Part shown: positions 18,138 through 27,801 of the stretch, in pieces
How positions within the stretch are numbered: the stretch's first letter is position 1
Layout of the letters: each line of letters opens with the position of its first letter
NCBI RefSeq assembly: GCF_001238275.1
Contig: NZ_LGTB01000030.1
Span: 57,032-121,031, forward strand
DNA: 64,000 bases
From: Bradyrhizobium viridifuturi
Lineage (GTDB): Bacteria; Pseudomonadota; Alphaproteobacteria; Rhizobiales; Xanthobacteraceae
Reading direction: 5' to 3'
Program-made: the position numbers and the translations under genes
The notes under the pieces: generated by a model
What the model was told of the DNA's origin: nothing
What the model saw: only the letters and a program-made list of their open reading frames with translations
Databases searched by the model: none

Positions 18138-19163
18138 CTATTGCCGATAACCGAACGTCTTGTCCCACTCGGCGACCCATGCCGCGTGCAGCTTCACATA
18201 CTGGTCGAAGTTCGGGTACCAGAGCTTGACCACCTTGGGATCGAATCCTTCCGGGAAGGCCGGCGGCTCCTTCAACGAGGTGAGATTGCCGAGCTCCTTG
18301 ATCATGAAGGTCTGCCCCTCCTTCGACAGGCACCAGTTCAGGAACAGCTTTGCCGCGTTGGGGTGAGCTGCCGTCTTTGGAATCCCGCTCGCATAGGGAT
18401 TGACCGGAGAGCCCTCTGGCGGGAAGAAGATCTCGATCGGCGCGCCGTCCTTCTTCTTTTGATAGACTACGTTGTAGAGCAGCGGCGCGATCGCGATCTC
18501 GCCGCGCACCAGCGCATCGGCGGTCGGCGCGCCCGAGGGATAGAGCACCGGATGGGTCGCCGCCTGCTTCGCCCAATAATCTTCGCCGAGCACCTCGCGC
18601 TCGAACATGATCCGCGTCCAGGTGGTGCCGCCGGACTGCGCGAACACCTGGCCGATCAGCTTGTCATATTGCGGCTTGGTCAGGTCCATCCAGGATTTCG
18701 GCGGATCCTTCACCAGCTCCGTGTTGTAGGCGATCGACCAGGCGATCGTGGCGCGCGGCCACAGCTTCGGTGAGATCAGTGCATGCGGATCGTAGTCGGC
18801 CGCATTCGGTGGCGCGTAGTCCTGGAACAGATCTTCCAATGGCTGCATCAGCGCGCGATCGGAGTGGTCGACGACGTCGGCGATCAGCTTGCCGGCCGCA
18901 GCCTCGGTCTTCACGCGGGTGATAAGTTGGCCGCCGGGCGCACGGACCATCTCGACCGTGATCTCGGGAAAGCGCTTGTTGAAGGCCTTGATCACCTGCT
19001 GTTCGATCTCGGCGAAGTTCGCCGTGTAGTAGACGAGCTTGCCTTCGGACTTGGCCGCCGCGATCAGTTCCGCCGAGCCCAACTCCTGCGCCCGTGCCGC
19101 CGGCGCCAGCGCAAGCGTCGCCGCGCTTGCCAGCGCCAGTGTGGTGAAGGTTCGTCTATCCAT
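18138..19163 (-). CDS. ABC importer extracellular solute-binding protein (family 1, ferric/phosphonate-like)
   Basis: This 341-residue receptor has a Tat/Sec-like signal (MDRRTFTTLALASAA, cleavage after ARAQ). ATG 19163 is chosen because GGGAGGA precedes it; a TTG two codons upstream is less likely. The mature start (LIAAAKSEGKLVYYTANF) and the PLEDLF, IAWSIAYNTELV and LFLNWCLSKEGQ segments match the ferric and 2-aminoethylphosphonate receptor group. I do not see the adjacent tyrosine pair typical of FbpA iron binding (the region reads LLYNVVYQKK), so iron is not certain. Confidence 0.82.
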   Translation of the reverse strand: MDRRTFTTLALASAATLALAPAARAQELGSAELIAAAKSEGKLVYYTANFAEIEQQVIKAFNKRFPEITVEMVRAPGGQLITRVKTEAAAGKLIADVVDHSDRALMQPLEDLFQDYAPPNAADYDPHALISPKLWPRATIAWSIAYNTELVKDPPKSWMDLTKPQYDKLIGQVFAQSGGTTWTRIMFEREVLGEDYWAKQAATHPVLYPSGAPTADALVRGEIAIAPLLYNVVYQKKKDGAPIEIFFPPEGSPVNPYASGIPKTAAHPNAAKLFLNWCLSKEGQTFMIKELGNLTSLKEPPAFPEGFDPKVVKLWYPNFDQYVKLHAAWVAEWDKTFGYRQ

Positions 19164-19187
19164 CGCCAATCCTCCCCTCGTTTGTTG

Positions 19188-20929
19188 TTATCCGGTTCGC
19201 GCCACGTTGCGTTGCGCGGACCCGCGCGACAGCCAGTTGGCACCGCCGATCAGGACCCCGAGCAACACCGTCTGCACCAGGCTGAAGGCCGCGGTCTTGC
19301 CGATATTGCCGCCTTCGTAGTAGTCGAGCAGCAGCACCGACATCACCATCGTGTTGCTCGTGTAGAGGAACAGCGACGAGCCGAGCTCGCGGATCGCCAG
19401 CACGAACAGCAGCGTCATCGAGGCCAGCACGCCTGGGCGCGCCAGCGGCAGCACAATCGACGTGATGGTGCCGAGCATGCCGCGGCCGCAGACCCAGGCG
19501 GCCTCCTCAAGCTCGCGATGGATCTGCAGGAATGAGGTCGACAGCGCCTTCACGGTGTCGGGCATGAAGCGCGCGATGAAGGCGAGCGCGAGGATCCAGA
19601 TCGTGCCGTAGAGCCCGCCGGGCACACCGATCCAGGCCCAGAGATAGGCGATGCCGACCACGAGCCCGGGGATCGCGACCGGCAGCGTCGAGATCAGGTC
19701 GATGGCGCCGCGCCCGGCGACGCGGGTACGATGGATGGTGTAGCCGATCGCAAAGGCCAGCGCGCCGCCGACGACCGCCGTGATGATTCCGACCTCGATC
19801 GCGTTGTAGATCGACTTCAAGGTCAGCGGATTGTCGAAGATGCTCTCGAAATGCATCAACGAATATTGCCGCATGTCGAACAGGCTGGCTGCATCGCGGA
19901 TGAACATGAACTTGCGGAAGGCCGCAACGATCAACGCCAGCGACGGCAGCACCACGACGATCAGGAGATACACGGTGCCGAGTGCGAAGGTGAGCCAGCG
20001 CCACGGCCCGAGATCGAGGCTGCGCGGCCGGTATGCCTTGCCCGCGACGGTGGTATAGCTGCGCCCGCTGAGCAATTTCTGCTGCAGATAGACCAGCAGT
20101 CCGGTCACCACCATCAGGATGATCGCGACGGCGGCTGCGGTGTTGTAGAGCGGCGGCGACCAGTTGGTGAGCTTGAAGATGTAAGTCGTCAGCACATTCA
20201 GATTGGTCGCGCGCCGAGCACGGCTGGGATGCCGTAGATGCCGAGCATCACGATGAACGACAGCAGCATGCCCGAGACGATCGCCGGCATGATCAGGGGG
20301 AACGTCACCGTGAACAGGGTGGCGAGCGGGCTGGCGCCGGAGATTTCCGCGGCCTCCTCCAGGCTCGGGTCCATGTTGCGCAGCGCCGACGAGGTGAACA
20401 TGTAGACATAGGGCGCGTAGTAGATGCCGAACACGAACACCAGCCCCCACATCGAATAGAGATCGATGCGGAGGTCCGATCCCATCCACTTGAACATCGT
20501 GTTGATCAGCCCGGTCTTCGGCGAGCCGAGGATGGCCCAGGCGACGCCCGCCACCAGCGGCGGCGCAAACAGCGGCAGGATGCTGGCTGCGGCGATGAAG
20601 CCCTTGAACGGGGTGTTGGTGCGAACCACGATCCAGGAGAACAAGAGCCCGATCGCGACCGCGATCAGCGTGCCGCCGCCGCAGGCGATCAACGTGTTGA
20701 GCAGCGCTTCGCCGACATTCGGATTGGCGAGCACGGCGAGAAAATTGGCGATCGACAGATGGCTGAGGCTTAGGCGGATGCCGTCGACCACCGGATTGGT
20801 GTCGGTGAGCGCGCCGAGCAGCAGCATCAAGACGGGATAGATCACCAGGAAGCCGAGGATCGCCAGCAATGCCGCGACCCAGAGGCCGGTGAGTGCTCGG
20901 CGCCGGGTTCCCTCGCTGGCGCTTCGCAT
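19188..20929 (-). CDS. ABC importer permease (FbpB type, two fused membrane domains), broken by one frameshift
   Basis: Two frames make one ~580-residue permease with two six-helix halves, the FbpB/2-aminoethylphosphonate layout. The first frame (from ATG 20929, MRSASEGT) covers the N-terminal half through GIYGIPAVLGAR. It breaks near 20208, where one added base gives TNLNVLTTYIF. The second half ends SAQRNVARTG at 19188. EAA-type coupling loops are visible in each half (LEEAAEISGASPLATLFTVTFPL and LEEAAWVCGRGMLGTITSIV). The total of 1742 + 1 bases is a multiple of three. It is the first gene of the operon, 24 bases before the receptor. Confidence 0.83.
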
Positions 20930-21137
20930 GGCTTCGCTGCGCCGGTCGGCCTGTCCGTGCAATGCGCTCGTCCCTCTTGCGGTCCGATCTGACGTCGGGC
21001 CTGCTTGTATACCAAGGGTAGTCGATCGCGCCCGTGACGCAAGCTATCCGAAAGTCGTCTGCGTGCGGTTGTGTGACACAGCAAAGGAACATGAGCTGGG
21101 CGGTCTAATGAACCTGTCGAACAGCTTGTTCGGTGTC

Positions 21138-21159
21138 ATCACCCGCGCATGCGGGTGAT
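21138..21159. repeat. Short hairpin in the permease-MFS intergenic region
   Basis: ATCACCCGC (21138-21146) and GCGGGTGAT (21151-21159) form a perfect nine-base stem with a GCAT loop. It lies in the 434-base gap between two divergent genes (20930-21363). Sequence around it, including GAAGGCCGGGACGAC, resembles widespread Bradyrhizobium spacer sequence. I see no gene in the gap: the frames through it lack family resemblance and the MFS protein plausibly starts at 21364. Confidence 0.55.
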
Positions 21160-21363
21160 CCGGTATTCCGGAGACGACCGAGAAGAATGAAAGCCCGCGG
21201 CTCCTTCCCAGGCGTCGTTACGGCGAAGGCCGGGACGACACTGGATTTGCGCGCGGCCTGCCGGCGCCCTCGGCAACGCCTCTTCGCATACGCATCATGC
21301 AATGACGCGGCTGGGGAACGCGATGCCGGCGTAGTACATGGCTTGCCGGAGACCGTTTCAGAC

Positions 21364-22761
21364 ATGCTCGAGAAGACCCCGACCACCGCGGCAGCGGTGC
21401 CAATCACCGATGGATTGCCGTGGGAGACCCGCCGCTGGGCGGTGGCCGCGATCTTCACGGCGCTGGCGATGGCCTCGCTCGACACCGCGATCGCCAACAT
21501 CGCGTTGCCGGCGATCGCGAGCGATCTGCATGTCAGCCCTGCCGAGGTGGTCTGGGTCGTCAACGTCTATCAGATCGCCCTGGTCGCCACGCTGCTGCCG
21601 CTCGGCGCACTCGGCGAAATCGTCGGCCACCAGCGGATCTATCTCGGCGGCCTGCTGCTGTTCACATTGGCGTCACTCGGCTGTGCGCTGGCATGGTCAC
21701 TGCCGAGCCTTCTGGTCGCGCGGACCTTGCAGGGCCTCGGCGCCAGCGGCCTGATGAGCGTCAACACCGCACTGGTGCGCTTCGTCTATCCGAGCCGGAT
21801 GCATGGCCGAGGCTTCGGCCACAATGCGCTCGTGGTCGCGACCGCCTTCACACTGGGGCCGACCATCGCCTCCGGAATCCTCGCGCTCGGAACCTGGCCC
21901 TGGCTGTTCGCCGTCAACCTTCCGTTCGGTATCATCGCATTGCTGATCGGCATGAAGACGCTGCCGAAGACGCCGCGCGCCAAACACGCCTTCGACTTCA
22001 CCGGTGCAGCCCTTGCCTGCGCCTGTCTCGGCCTGTTCATCATCGGCATTGGCAGCGCCGCCCACAAGGCAACTCCTGCGCTTGTCATCGCCGAGCTCGT
22101 CGGCGCGCTCGTGTTCGGCTGGATCCTGACCCGGCGGCATGCCGATCATCCGGCGCCGATGTTGCCGATCGATCTGTTCCGCCGACCGATCTTTGCGCTG
22201 TCGGCCGCGACCGCCGTCTGCTCATTCGCGGTGCAGGGCCTCGCCTTCGTCTCGCTGCCATTCTACTTCGAGGACATCTTGCATCGCTCGCAGGTCGAGA
22301 CCGGCTTCTTCATGACGCCCTGGCCGCTGGTGGTCGCCTTCATGGCGCCGATCGGCGGCCGGCTGTCGGACCGCTATCCGGCCGGAATCCTCGGCGGCAT
22401 CGGCATGCTGCTGCTCGGCCTTGGCATGGTGCTGCTCGCAACCCTGCCGGCGGAGCCCAGCGTCGCCAACATCGTCTGGCGCACGATGATCTGCGGCTTC
22501 GGCTTCGGCTTCTTCCAGACCCCCAACATGAAGGCGATCATGTCGAGCGCCCCGTCGCACCGCAGCGGCAGCGCCAGCGGCATCGTTGCGACCGCTCGTC
22601 TGACCGGGCAGACCACCGGCGCCGCCCTCGCCGCCCTCTGCTTCGCATTGGCCGATCGCGAAGGCGCCACCGTTGCGCTGGCGCTGGGCGCCGGATTTGC
22701 CGCGCTCGGCAGCGTGATGAGCTTCCTGCGTCTGGCCGTCGCCTCACCGCAAAAGACATGA
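21364..22761 (+). CDS. MFS transporter, DHA2 (EmrB/QacA-like) drug exporter
   Basis: The 465-residue protein is almost all hydrophobic helices. The first segment (AAIFTALAMASLDTAIANIALPAIA) carries the LDTAIANIALP signature of the DHA2 family. The loop LGEIVGHQRIYLGGLLLFTLASLGCA follows, with the motif-C-like GPTIASGILA near residue 165. ATG 21364 (MLEKTPTT) is chosen because the 77 codons upstream look like translated repeat. The role inferred is proton-driven export of an organic compound; the substrate is unknown. It stands alone upstream of the iorA operon with a 155-base gap. Confidence 0.85.
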   Translation: MLEKTPTTAAAVPITDGLPWETRRWAVAAIFTALAMASLDTAIANIALPAIASDLHVSPAEVVWVVNVYQIALVATLLPLGALGEIVGHQRIYLGGLLLFTLASLGCALAWSLPSLLVARTLQGLGASGLMSVNTALVRFVYPSRMHGRGFGHNALVVATAFTLGPTIASGILALGTWPWLFAVNLPFGIIALLIGMKTLPKTPRAKHAFDFTGAALACACLGLFIIGIGSAAHKATPALVIAELVGALVFGWILTRRHADHPAPMLPIDLFRRPIFALSAATAVCSFAVQGLAFVSLPFYFEDILHRSQVETGFFMTPWPLVVAFMAPIGGRLSDRYPAGILGGIGMLLLGLGMVLLATLPAEPSVANIVWRTMICGFGFGFFQTPNMKAIMSSAPSHRSGSASGIVATARLTGQTTGAALAALCFALADREGATVALALGAGFAALGSVMSFLRLAVASPQKT

Positions 22762-22916
22762 CAGGCATGTAACGCGCGCAGAGGCGCGACCATACACCGC
22801 GGCATCAACTTTCTTCCGCGCTGCGAGCGCATATTCTTGATTTGAACCGTTCCAGTTTCGAGGCCAACATCGTGCTGAAGTCCAGTCGGAGGATTGGACC
22901 CATTCAGGGGAAAGCG

Positions 22917-23366
22917 ATGGCAAACCTCAAGATCAACGGCAAGACAACCACTGTAGACATCGAGGACGACACGCCACTGCTGTGGGCGATCAGAGAGAAT
23001 GTCGGGCTAACCGGGACCAAATACGGCTGCGGCATTGCACAATGCGGCGCCTGCACCGTGCATGTCGATGGCGTTGCGATGCGCTCCTGCGGCGTGACGG
23101 TCGGCGAGGTGGCCGGCAAGGACATCACCACGATCGAGGGTCTCGCGGCGGGCGGCGTGATGCACAAGGTGCAGCTTGCCTGGATCGCCAGCGACGTGCC
23201 GCAATGCGGCTATTGCCAGAGCGGCATGATCATGGCCGTCGCGGCGCTGCTGAAGGAAAACCCGAAGCCATCAGACAACGACATCAACGACGCCATCACC
23301 AATATCTGCCGCTGCGGCACCTTCCAGCAGGTGCGCGAGGCGATCCATGCTGCCGCGAACGCGTGA
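22917..23366 (+). CDS. iorA: Isoquinoline 1-oxidoreductase-type [2Fe-2S] subunit
   Basis: This 149-residue protein belongs to the xanthine oxidase small-subunit family. The plant-type cluster ligands are C38, C43, C46 and C58 (KYGCGIAQCGACTVH). The second cluster ligands are C97 and C100 (QCGYCQSG) plus the CRC pair near the C-terminus. It relays electrons from the molybdenum cofactor of the next gene product. ATG 22917 follows GGGGAAAGCG. It has no signal peptide, so it would have to be exported bound to IorB, which has one. It is the first gene of a seven-gene run ending in soxA. Confidence 0.9.
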   Translation: MANLKINGKTTTVDIEDDTPLLWAIRENVGLTGTKYGCGIAQCGACTVHVDGVAMRSCGVTVGEVAGKDITTIEGLAAGGVMHKVQLAWIASDVPQCGYCQSGMIMAVAALLKENPKPSDNDINDAITNICRCGTFQQVREAIHAAANA

Positions 23367-23376
23367 GGAGGCAGCC

Positions 23377-25557
23377 ATGAACCAGCACGTCAAGCTCAAT
23401 CGCCGCGCCTTCGTGATCGGCACGGCCACCGCCGGCGCCGGCCTCGCGCTCGGCCTCGATCTGCCGTTCGGCGGTCCCGCCGTGGTCCGTGCAGCCGATG
23501 GCGCGCCCGAAGTGAATGCCTGGGTCGTGATCCGGCCCGACGACACCGTGGTGATCCGCATCGCCCGCTCCGAGATGGGCCAGGGCACGCTGACCGGCCT
23601 CGCGCAGCTCGTCGCTGAAGAACTCGAATGCGACTGGTCGAAGGTCACGACGGAATATCCGACGCCCGGCCAGAGCGTCGCCCGCAAGCGCGCCTGGGGC
23701 GATTTCTCGACCGGCGGCAGCCGCGGCATCCGCACCTCGCAGGACTATGTCCGCAAGGGCGGCGCCACCGCGCGCATGATGCTGATCCAGGCCGCGGCCA
23801 ACGAGTGGAAGGTGCCGGCCACGGAGTGCAAGGTCTCCAATGGCGTCATCACCCACACGTCCTCGGGCAAGACCACGACCTACGGCAAGGTCGCGGAAGC
23901 CGCCGCCAGGCTCGAGCCGCCGGCCGACGTCAAGCTGAAGGACCCGAAGGACTGGACCATCGCCGGCAAGGGCCTGAAGCGGCTCGACACCGTCGACAAG
24001 ACCACCGGCAAGATGATCTACGGCATCGACGTCAAGCTGCCGGGCATGCTGAACGCCGCGATCAAGGATTGCCCGGTGTTCGGCGGCAAGGTGAAGAGCT
24101 TTGACGAAGCCAAGATATCAGGCATGAAGGGCGTCAAGAAGGTGGTGCCGGTCGGCGACAGCGCGGTTGCCGTCGTCGCGGACACCTGGTGGCACGCCAA
24201 GACCGCGCTGGATGCCCTGCCGATCGTCTGGGACGAAGGCGACAACGCCAAGGTATCGAGCGAGACGATCGCAAAGTGGCTTGCCGAAGGGCTCGACAAT
24301 GCGCAGCCGGCCTATGTCGGCAACCAGAACGGCGACGCCAAGGCTGCGATCGCAGGCGCAGCCAAGAAGGTGGAAGCTGTCTACAGCTATCCGTACCAGA
24401 ACCACGCCACGATGGAGCCGATGAACGCCACCGTGCTCTACACGCCTGATAAATGCGAGGTGTGGTGCGGCACACAGAATGGCGAGGCGGCGTTCGCGGC
24501 GGCGCTCGAGGCCTCCGGCCTGCCGGCCGAGAAGGTCGACGTCCACAAGCTGATGCTCGGCGGTGGCTTCGGGCGGCGCGGCATGACCGACTATGTCCGG
24601 CAGGCGGTAGCGATCGCCAAGCAGATGCCGGGCACGCCAGTCAAGCTATTGTGGTCGCGCGAAGAGGACATGCAGCACGGCAAGTATCATCCGGTCACGC
24701 AGTGCAAGCTGACCGGCGCGTTCGATGCCGACAATAATCTGGTCGCGCTGCACTACCGGCTGTCGGGCCAATCGATCCTGTTCTCGGTGCGCCCGGAAGC
24801 CTTGCAGAACGGCATGGACCCCGCCGCCTTCCAGGGCGTCGCGCAATCCGGCGAGGCTGCGATCGGCTATTCGGTGCCGAACCTGCTGGTCGAACATTCG
24901 ATGCGCAATCCACACGTCCCGCCGGGCTTCTGGCGCGGCGTCAACGTCAATCACAACGCGATCTACATGGAATGCTTCATGGACGAACTGGCCCAGGCTG
25001 TCGGCCAGGACCCGCTCGAATTCCGCCGCAAGCTGATGGGCAAGCACCCCAAGCATCTCGCCGTGCTCAACGCCGTGGCCGAGAGGATCGGCTGGGGCAC
25101 GCCGGCGCCGCAGGGCGTCTATCGCGGCCTCGCGCAGGTGATGGGCTATGGCAGCTATGTTGCCGGCGCCGCCGAGATCTCGGTGACCGACGGCAGCAAG
25201 ATCAAGGTGCATCGCATCGTCGCCTCCACCGATCCCGGCTACGTCGTCAATCCGGCGCAGGTGGAGCGGCAGATCGCGGGCTCCTTCGTCTACGGCCTCA
25301 GCGCGCTGTTCTACGGCGGCTGCACCGTGAAGGACGGCCGCATCGAGCAGGCCAATTTCGACACCTACAACTCGATGCGCATCAACGAGATGCCGAAGGT
25401 CGAGGCCGTGATGGTGCCGAGCGGCGGGTTCTGGGGCGGCGTCGGCGAGCCGACCATCGGCGTTGCGGCGCCGGCGGTGCTCAACGCCTATTTCGCCGCG
25501 ACCGGAAAGCGCATCCGCTCTTTCCCGCTGCGCAACCAGAACATCTCCTTCGCCTGA
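23377..25557 (+). CDS. iorB: Isoquinoline 1-oxidoreductase-type molybdopterin subunit
   Basis: This 726-residue molybdenum hydroxylase starts at ATG 23377, ten bases after iorA, with GAGGAGG upstream. A Tat signal (NRRAFVIGTATAGAGLALG) indicates periplasmic export. Molybdopterin-contact segments include SEMGQGTLTGLAQ, GGGFGRRGMTDYV and the C-terminal GGVGEPTIGVAAPAVLNA, where the Glu of VGEP occupies the catalytic position of the family. It would oxidise an aldehyde, alcohol or N-heterocycle. The gap to the sulfide-dehydrogenase-like gene is 57 bases on the same strand, so the hydroxylase may belong with the Sox-like genes, which is unusual. Confidence 0.9.
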   Translation: MNQHVKLNRRAFVIGTATAGAGLALGLDLPFGGPAVVRAADGAPEVNAWVVIRPDDTVVIRIARSEMGQGTLTGLAQLVAEELECDWSKVTTEYPTPGQSVARKRAWGDFSTGGSRGIRTSQDYVRKGGATARMMLIQAAANEWKVPATECKVSNGVITHTSSGKTTTYGKVAEAAARLEPPADVKLKDPKDWTIAGKGLKRLDTVDKTTGKMIYGIDVKLPGMLNAAIKDCPVFGGKVKSFDEAKISGMKGVKKVVPVGDSAVAVVADTWWHAKTALDALPIVWDEGDNAKVSSETIAKWLAEGLDNAQPAYVGNQNGDAKAAIAGAAKKVEAVYSYPYQNHATMEPMNATVLYTPDKCEVWCGTQNGEAAFAAALEASGLPAEKVDVHKLMLGGGFGRRGMTDYVRQAVAIAKQMPGTPVKLLWSREEDMQHGKYHPVTQCKLTGAFDADNNLVALHYRLSGQSILFSVRPEALQNGMDPAAFQGVAQSGEAAIGYSVPNLLVEHSMRNPHVPPGFWRGVNVNHNAIYMECFMDELAQAVGQDPLEFRRKLMGKHPKHLAVLNAVAERIGWGTPAPQGVYRGLAQVMGYGSYVAGAAEISVTDGSKIKVHRIVASTDPGYVVNPAQVERQIAGSFVYGLSALFYGGCTVKDGRIEQANFDTYNSMRINEMPKVEAVMVPSGGFWGGVGEPTIGVAAPAVLNAYFAATGKRIRSFPLRNQNISFA

Positions 25558-25614
25558 TCAAACCAGAAGCGGCGACCTGAGCGGCCGCCGCTTCCCTTTT
25601 CCGGATTATCGTGC

Positions 25615-26889
25615 ATGGCCGTCACGCGTCATCAGACGCGCAGGGATGTGATCCGTGGCGCCGCTGCCGTTGCAGTAGCGGCCGCATTGGCGCGTCCGTC
25701 GCTGGCGCAAGCGGCAGCGCGCATCGCCGTGATCGGCGGCGGCTTCGGCGGCGCGGCCTGCGCGCGGGCGCTGCGGCGGCTCGACGCAAAACTCCAGGTC
25801 ACGTTGATCGAGCCGAACAAGACTTTTACCGCCTGCCCGTTCAGTAATGAGGTGATCGCAGGCCTGCGTGAACTCTCCGCGCAGCAATTCAGCTACGACC
25901 GGGTTGCGGCCGACGGCATCACGGTCGCCGCGCAGGCGGCCACCAAGATCGACGCACAGGCGCGCAGCATCACACTCTCCGACGGCGCAGCGCTGCCCTA
26001 CGACCGGCTTGTGCTCGCGCCGGGCATCGACATGCACTTCGAGGCCCTGCCCGGCTATGACGAAGCAGCCGCCGAAAAGATGCCGCACGCCTGGAAGGCC
26101 GGCGAGCAGACCATGCTGCTGCGCCGACAGCTAGAGGCCATGGACGATGGCGGCCTCGTCGTGATCGCGGTCCCCGCCGCGCCGCTGCGCTGTCCGCCGG
26201 CGCCTTACGAGCGCGCCAGCCTGATCGCGCACTATCTGAAGGCGAACAAGCCGAAGTCGAAGATCCTGGTGCTCGACGCCAAGGACAATTACTCGCAGCA
26301 GAAGCTGTTCGAGAAGGCCTGGGCGGAGCTCTATCCCGGCATGATCGAACGGATCGCGCTGTCGCAGGGCGGACGGGTGACATCGGTTGATCCGGCGACC
26401 AAGGAGATCGTCACCGACTTCGGCAATTACACTGCAGCGGTTGCCAATGTGATCCCGCCGCAAAGAGCCGGCCGCATCGCCGCGATCGCCGGCGCCGCCG
26501 ACCACACCAGCTGGTGCCCGATCGATCCGGTCAGCTTTGCCTCGAAGCTCGTGCCAAATATCCACGTCATCGGTGACGCCGCGATTGCCGGCGGGATTCC
26601 GAAGTCTGCCTCCGCAGCGGCGGCGCAGGGCCGCGCCTGCGCGGCAGCGATCGTGAACTCACTCGCGGGCAAAGCACCGGAGATGCCGCGGCTCGACGGG
26701 GCCTGCTACAACACGGTGGCCCCCGGCTACGCATTCTCGCTGAAGGGCATCTATCAGCCGAAAGAGGATCAGTATGCCGAGGCCGAGGTGACCACGAGCC
26801 CGGTCGATGCGCCGCGCGAGGTGCGCCGGCGCGAGGCCGATCAGGCGGCCGACTGGTTCAAGAACATCACAGGAGACGCCTTTGGCTAG
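25615..26889 (+). CDS. fccB: Flavocytochrome c sulfide dehydrogenase flavoprotein subunit (FccB/SoxF)
   Basis: The 424-residue flavoprotein has a Tat-type signal (TRRDVIRGAAAVAVAAALA, cleavage near AQA) and an FAD-binding AVIGGGFGGAACARAL. C74 in TACPFSN corresponds by offset to the cysteine that holds FAD covalently in FccB, and C193 (RCPPAPYER) and C364 (GACYNT) correspond to the redox-active disulfide. Family members oxidise sulfide in the periplasm and pass electrons to a partner cytochrome c. No FccA-like cytochrome is present; SoxX or SoxA may substitute. The stop codon overlaps the soxX start. Confidence 0.87.
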   Translation: MAVTRHQTRRDVIRGAAAVAVAAALARPSLAQAAARIAVIGGGFGGAACARALRRLDAKLQVTLIEPNKTFTACPFSNEVIAGLRELSAQQFSYDRVAADGITVAAQAATKIDAQARSITLSDGAALPYDRLVLAPGIDMHFEALPGYDEAAAEKMPHAWKAGEQTMLLRRQLEAMDDGGLVVIAVPAAPLRCPPAPYERASLIAHYLKANKPKSKILVLDAKDNYSQQKLFEKAWAELYPGMIERIALSQGGRVTSVDPATKEIVTDFGNYTAAVANVIPPQRAGRIAAIAGAADHTSWCPIDPVSFASKLVPNIHVIGDAAIAGGIPKSASAAAAQGRACAAAIVNSLAGKAPEMPRLDGACYNTVAPGYAFSLKGIYQPKEDQYAEAEVTTSPVDAPREVRRREADQAADWFKNITGDAFG

Positions 26890-27331
26890 GCTCGCTCTCA
26901 CGCTGCTGCTTGCCGCGGGCCTGTTCGCAGCCTGCGCGCCCGCGGGTGCCGAGGAACTGCGGCCCTACACCGTGGTGGGCGATGCTATCCCGCAGCCGCT
27001 GACGGGAACCAAGGGCGACGCCACCCGCGGCCGTACGTTGATCGTCGAACGTTCCTCCACTTGCATCCTCTGCCACAGCGGCCCATTTCCCGAGCAGGCG
27101 TTCCAGGGCGACCTCGCGCCGAACCTCACCGGCAGCGGCAGCCGCTGGACAGAGGGACAATTGCGGCTCCGGCTGGTCGATGCCTCGCATCTCAATGCAG
27201 CGACGATCATGCCGTCTTACTATCGCGTCGAGGGGCTCATGCGCGTCGGTAATTCATGGCGCGACAAGCCGATCCTGTCGGCGGAGCAGATCGAGGATAT
27301 CGTGGCGTATCTTGTGACATTGCGGAACTAG
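26882..27331 (+). CDS. soxX: SoxX-like monohaem cytochrome c
   Basis: The 149-residue protein has a signal peptide (LALTLLLAAGLFAACAPAGA) and one haem site, C61-x-x-C64-H65 in STCILCHSG, with M110 (TIMPSYYR) as the likely sixth ligand; both features fit SoxX. I chose the TTG at 26882 because GGAGACGCC precedes it and it opens directly onto the signal peptide, overlapping the fccB stop by eight bases. SoxX pairs with SoxA to attach or oxidise a sulfur substrate on SoxYZ. An eight-base gap leads to soxY. Confidence 0.87.
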   Translation: MARLALTLLLAAGLFAACAPAGAEELRPYTVVGDAIPQPLTGTKGDATRGRTLIVERSSTCILCHSGPFPEQAFQGDLAPNLTGSGSRWTEGQLRLRLVDASHLNAATIMPSYYRVEGLMRVGNSWRDKPILSAEQIEDIVAYLVTLRN

Positions 27332-27339
27332 GACCAAGC

Positions 27340-27801
27340 ATGGCGAATTCGGACCACACCCGGCGAACGTTTCTGAGCCTTACCGGCGGTGCCGCCATGA
27401 TGGTGATCGTGCGCCCGGCCGACGCGACGCCGGCGATGCTGTCGGCGGCGATCCGCAATATCGTCGGCGAAGCCAATGTGCGGACCGGCAAGGTCAAGCT
27501 CGATATCCCGCCGTTGGTCGAGAACGGCAACACGGTGCCGATGACGGTCAGCGTCGAAAGCCCGATGACGGCGGACGCCTATGTCAAGAGCATACACGTC
27601 TTCAACGAGAAGAACCCGCAGCCGAACATCGGCAATTTCTATCTCGGGCCGCGTTCCGGCCGGGCGCAGGTGTCGACCCGCATCCGTCTCGCCGACAGCC
27701 AGAAAGTCACGGCGATCGCGCGGTTGTCCGACGACACGTTCTGGTCGGCGACCGCTGACGTCGTAGTGACGCTCGCCGCCTGCACCGAGGAGGCGATCTG
27801 A
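27340..27801 (+). CDS. soxY: SoxY-related carrier with AAC-type C-terminus
   Basis: The 153-residue protein has a Tat-type signal (TRRTFLSLTGG) and the SoxY core (VPMTVSVESPM, YVKSIHVFNEKNPQP, VSTRIRLADSQKV). Canonical SoxY ends in GGCGG, whose Cys holds the sulfur substrate on a flexible arm. Here the end is VVTLAACTEEAI, with the cysteine C148 six residues from the end and no flanking glycines. I recall a named family variant with an AACIE arm, which this resembles. The protein probably still carries something on C148, but its chemistry need not be thiosulfate oxidation. The TGA overlaps the soxZ ATG (27799-27803). Confidence 0.85.
   Translation: MANSDHTRRTFLSLTGGAAMMVIVRPADATPAMLSAAIRNIVGEANVRTGKVKLDIPPLVENGNTVPMTVSVESPMTADAYVKSIHVFNEKNPQPNIGNFYLGPRSGRAQVSTRIRLADSQKVTAIARLSDDTFWSATADVVVTLAACTEEAI

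Noticed and set aside
17019..20929. A firm call of ferric iron transporter
   Set aside because: The ATPase and permease types fit several substrates, and the receptor lacks the adjacent tyrosines expected for iron, so the substrate was left open.
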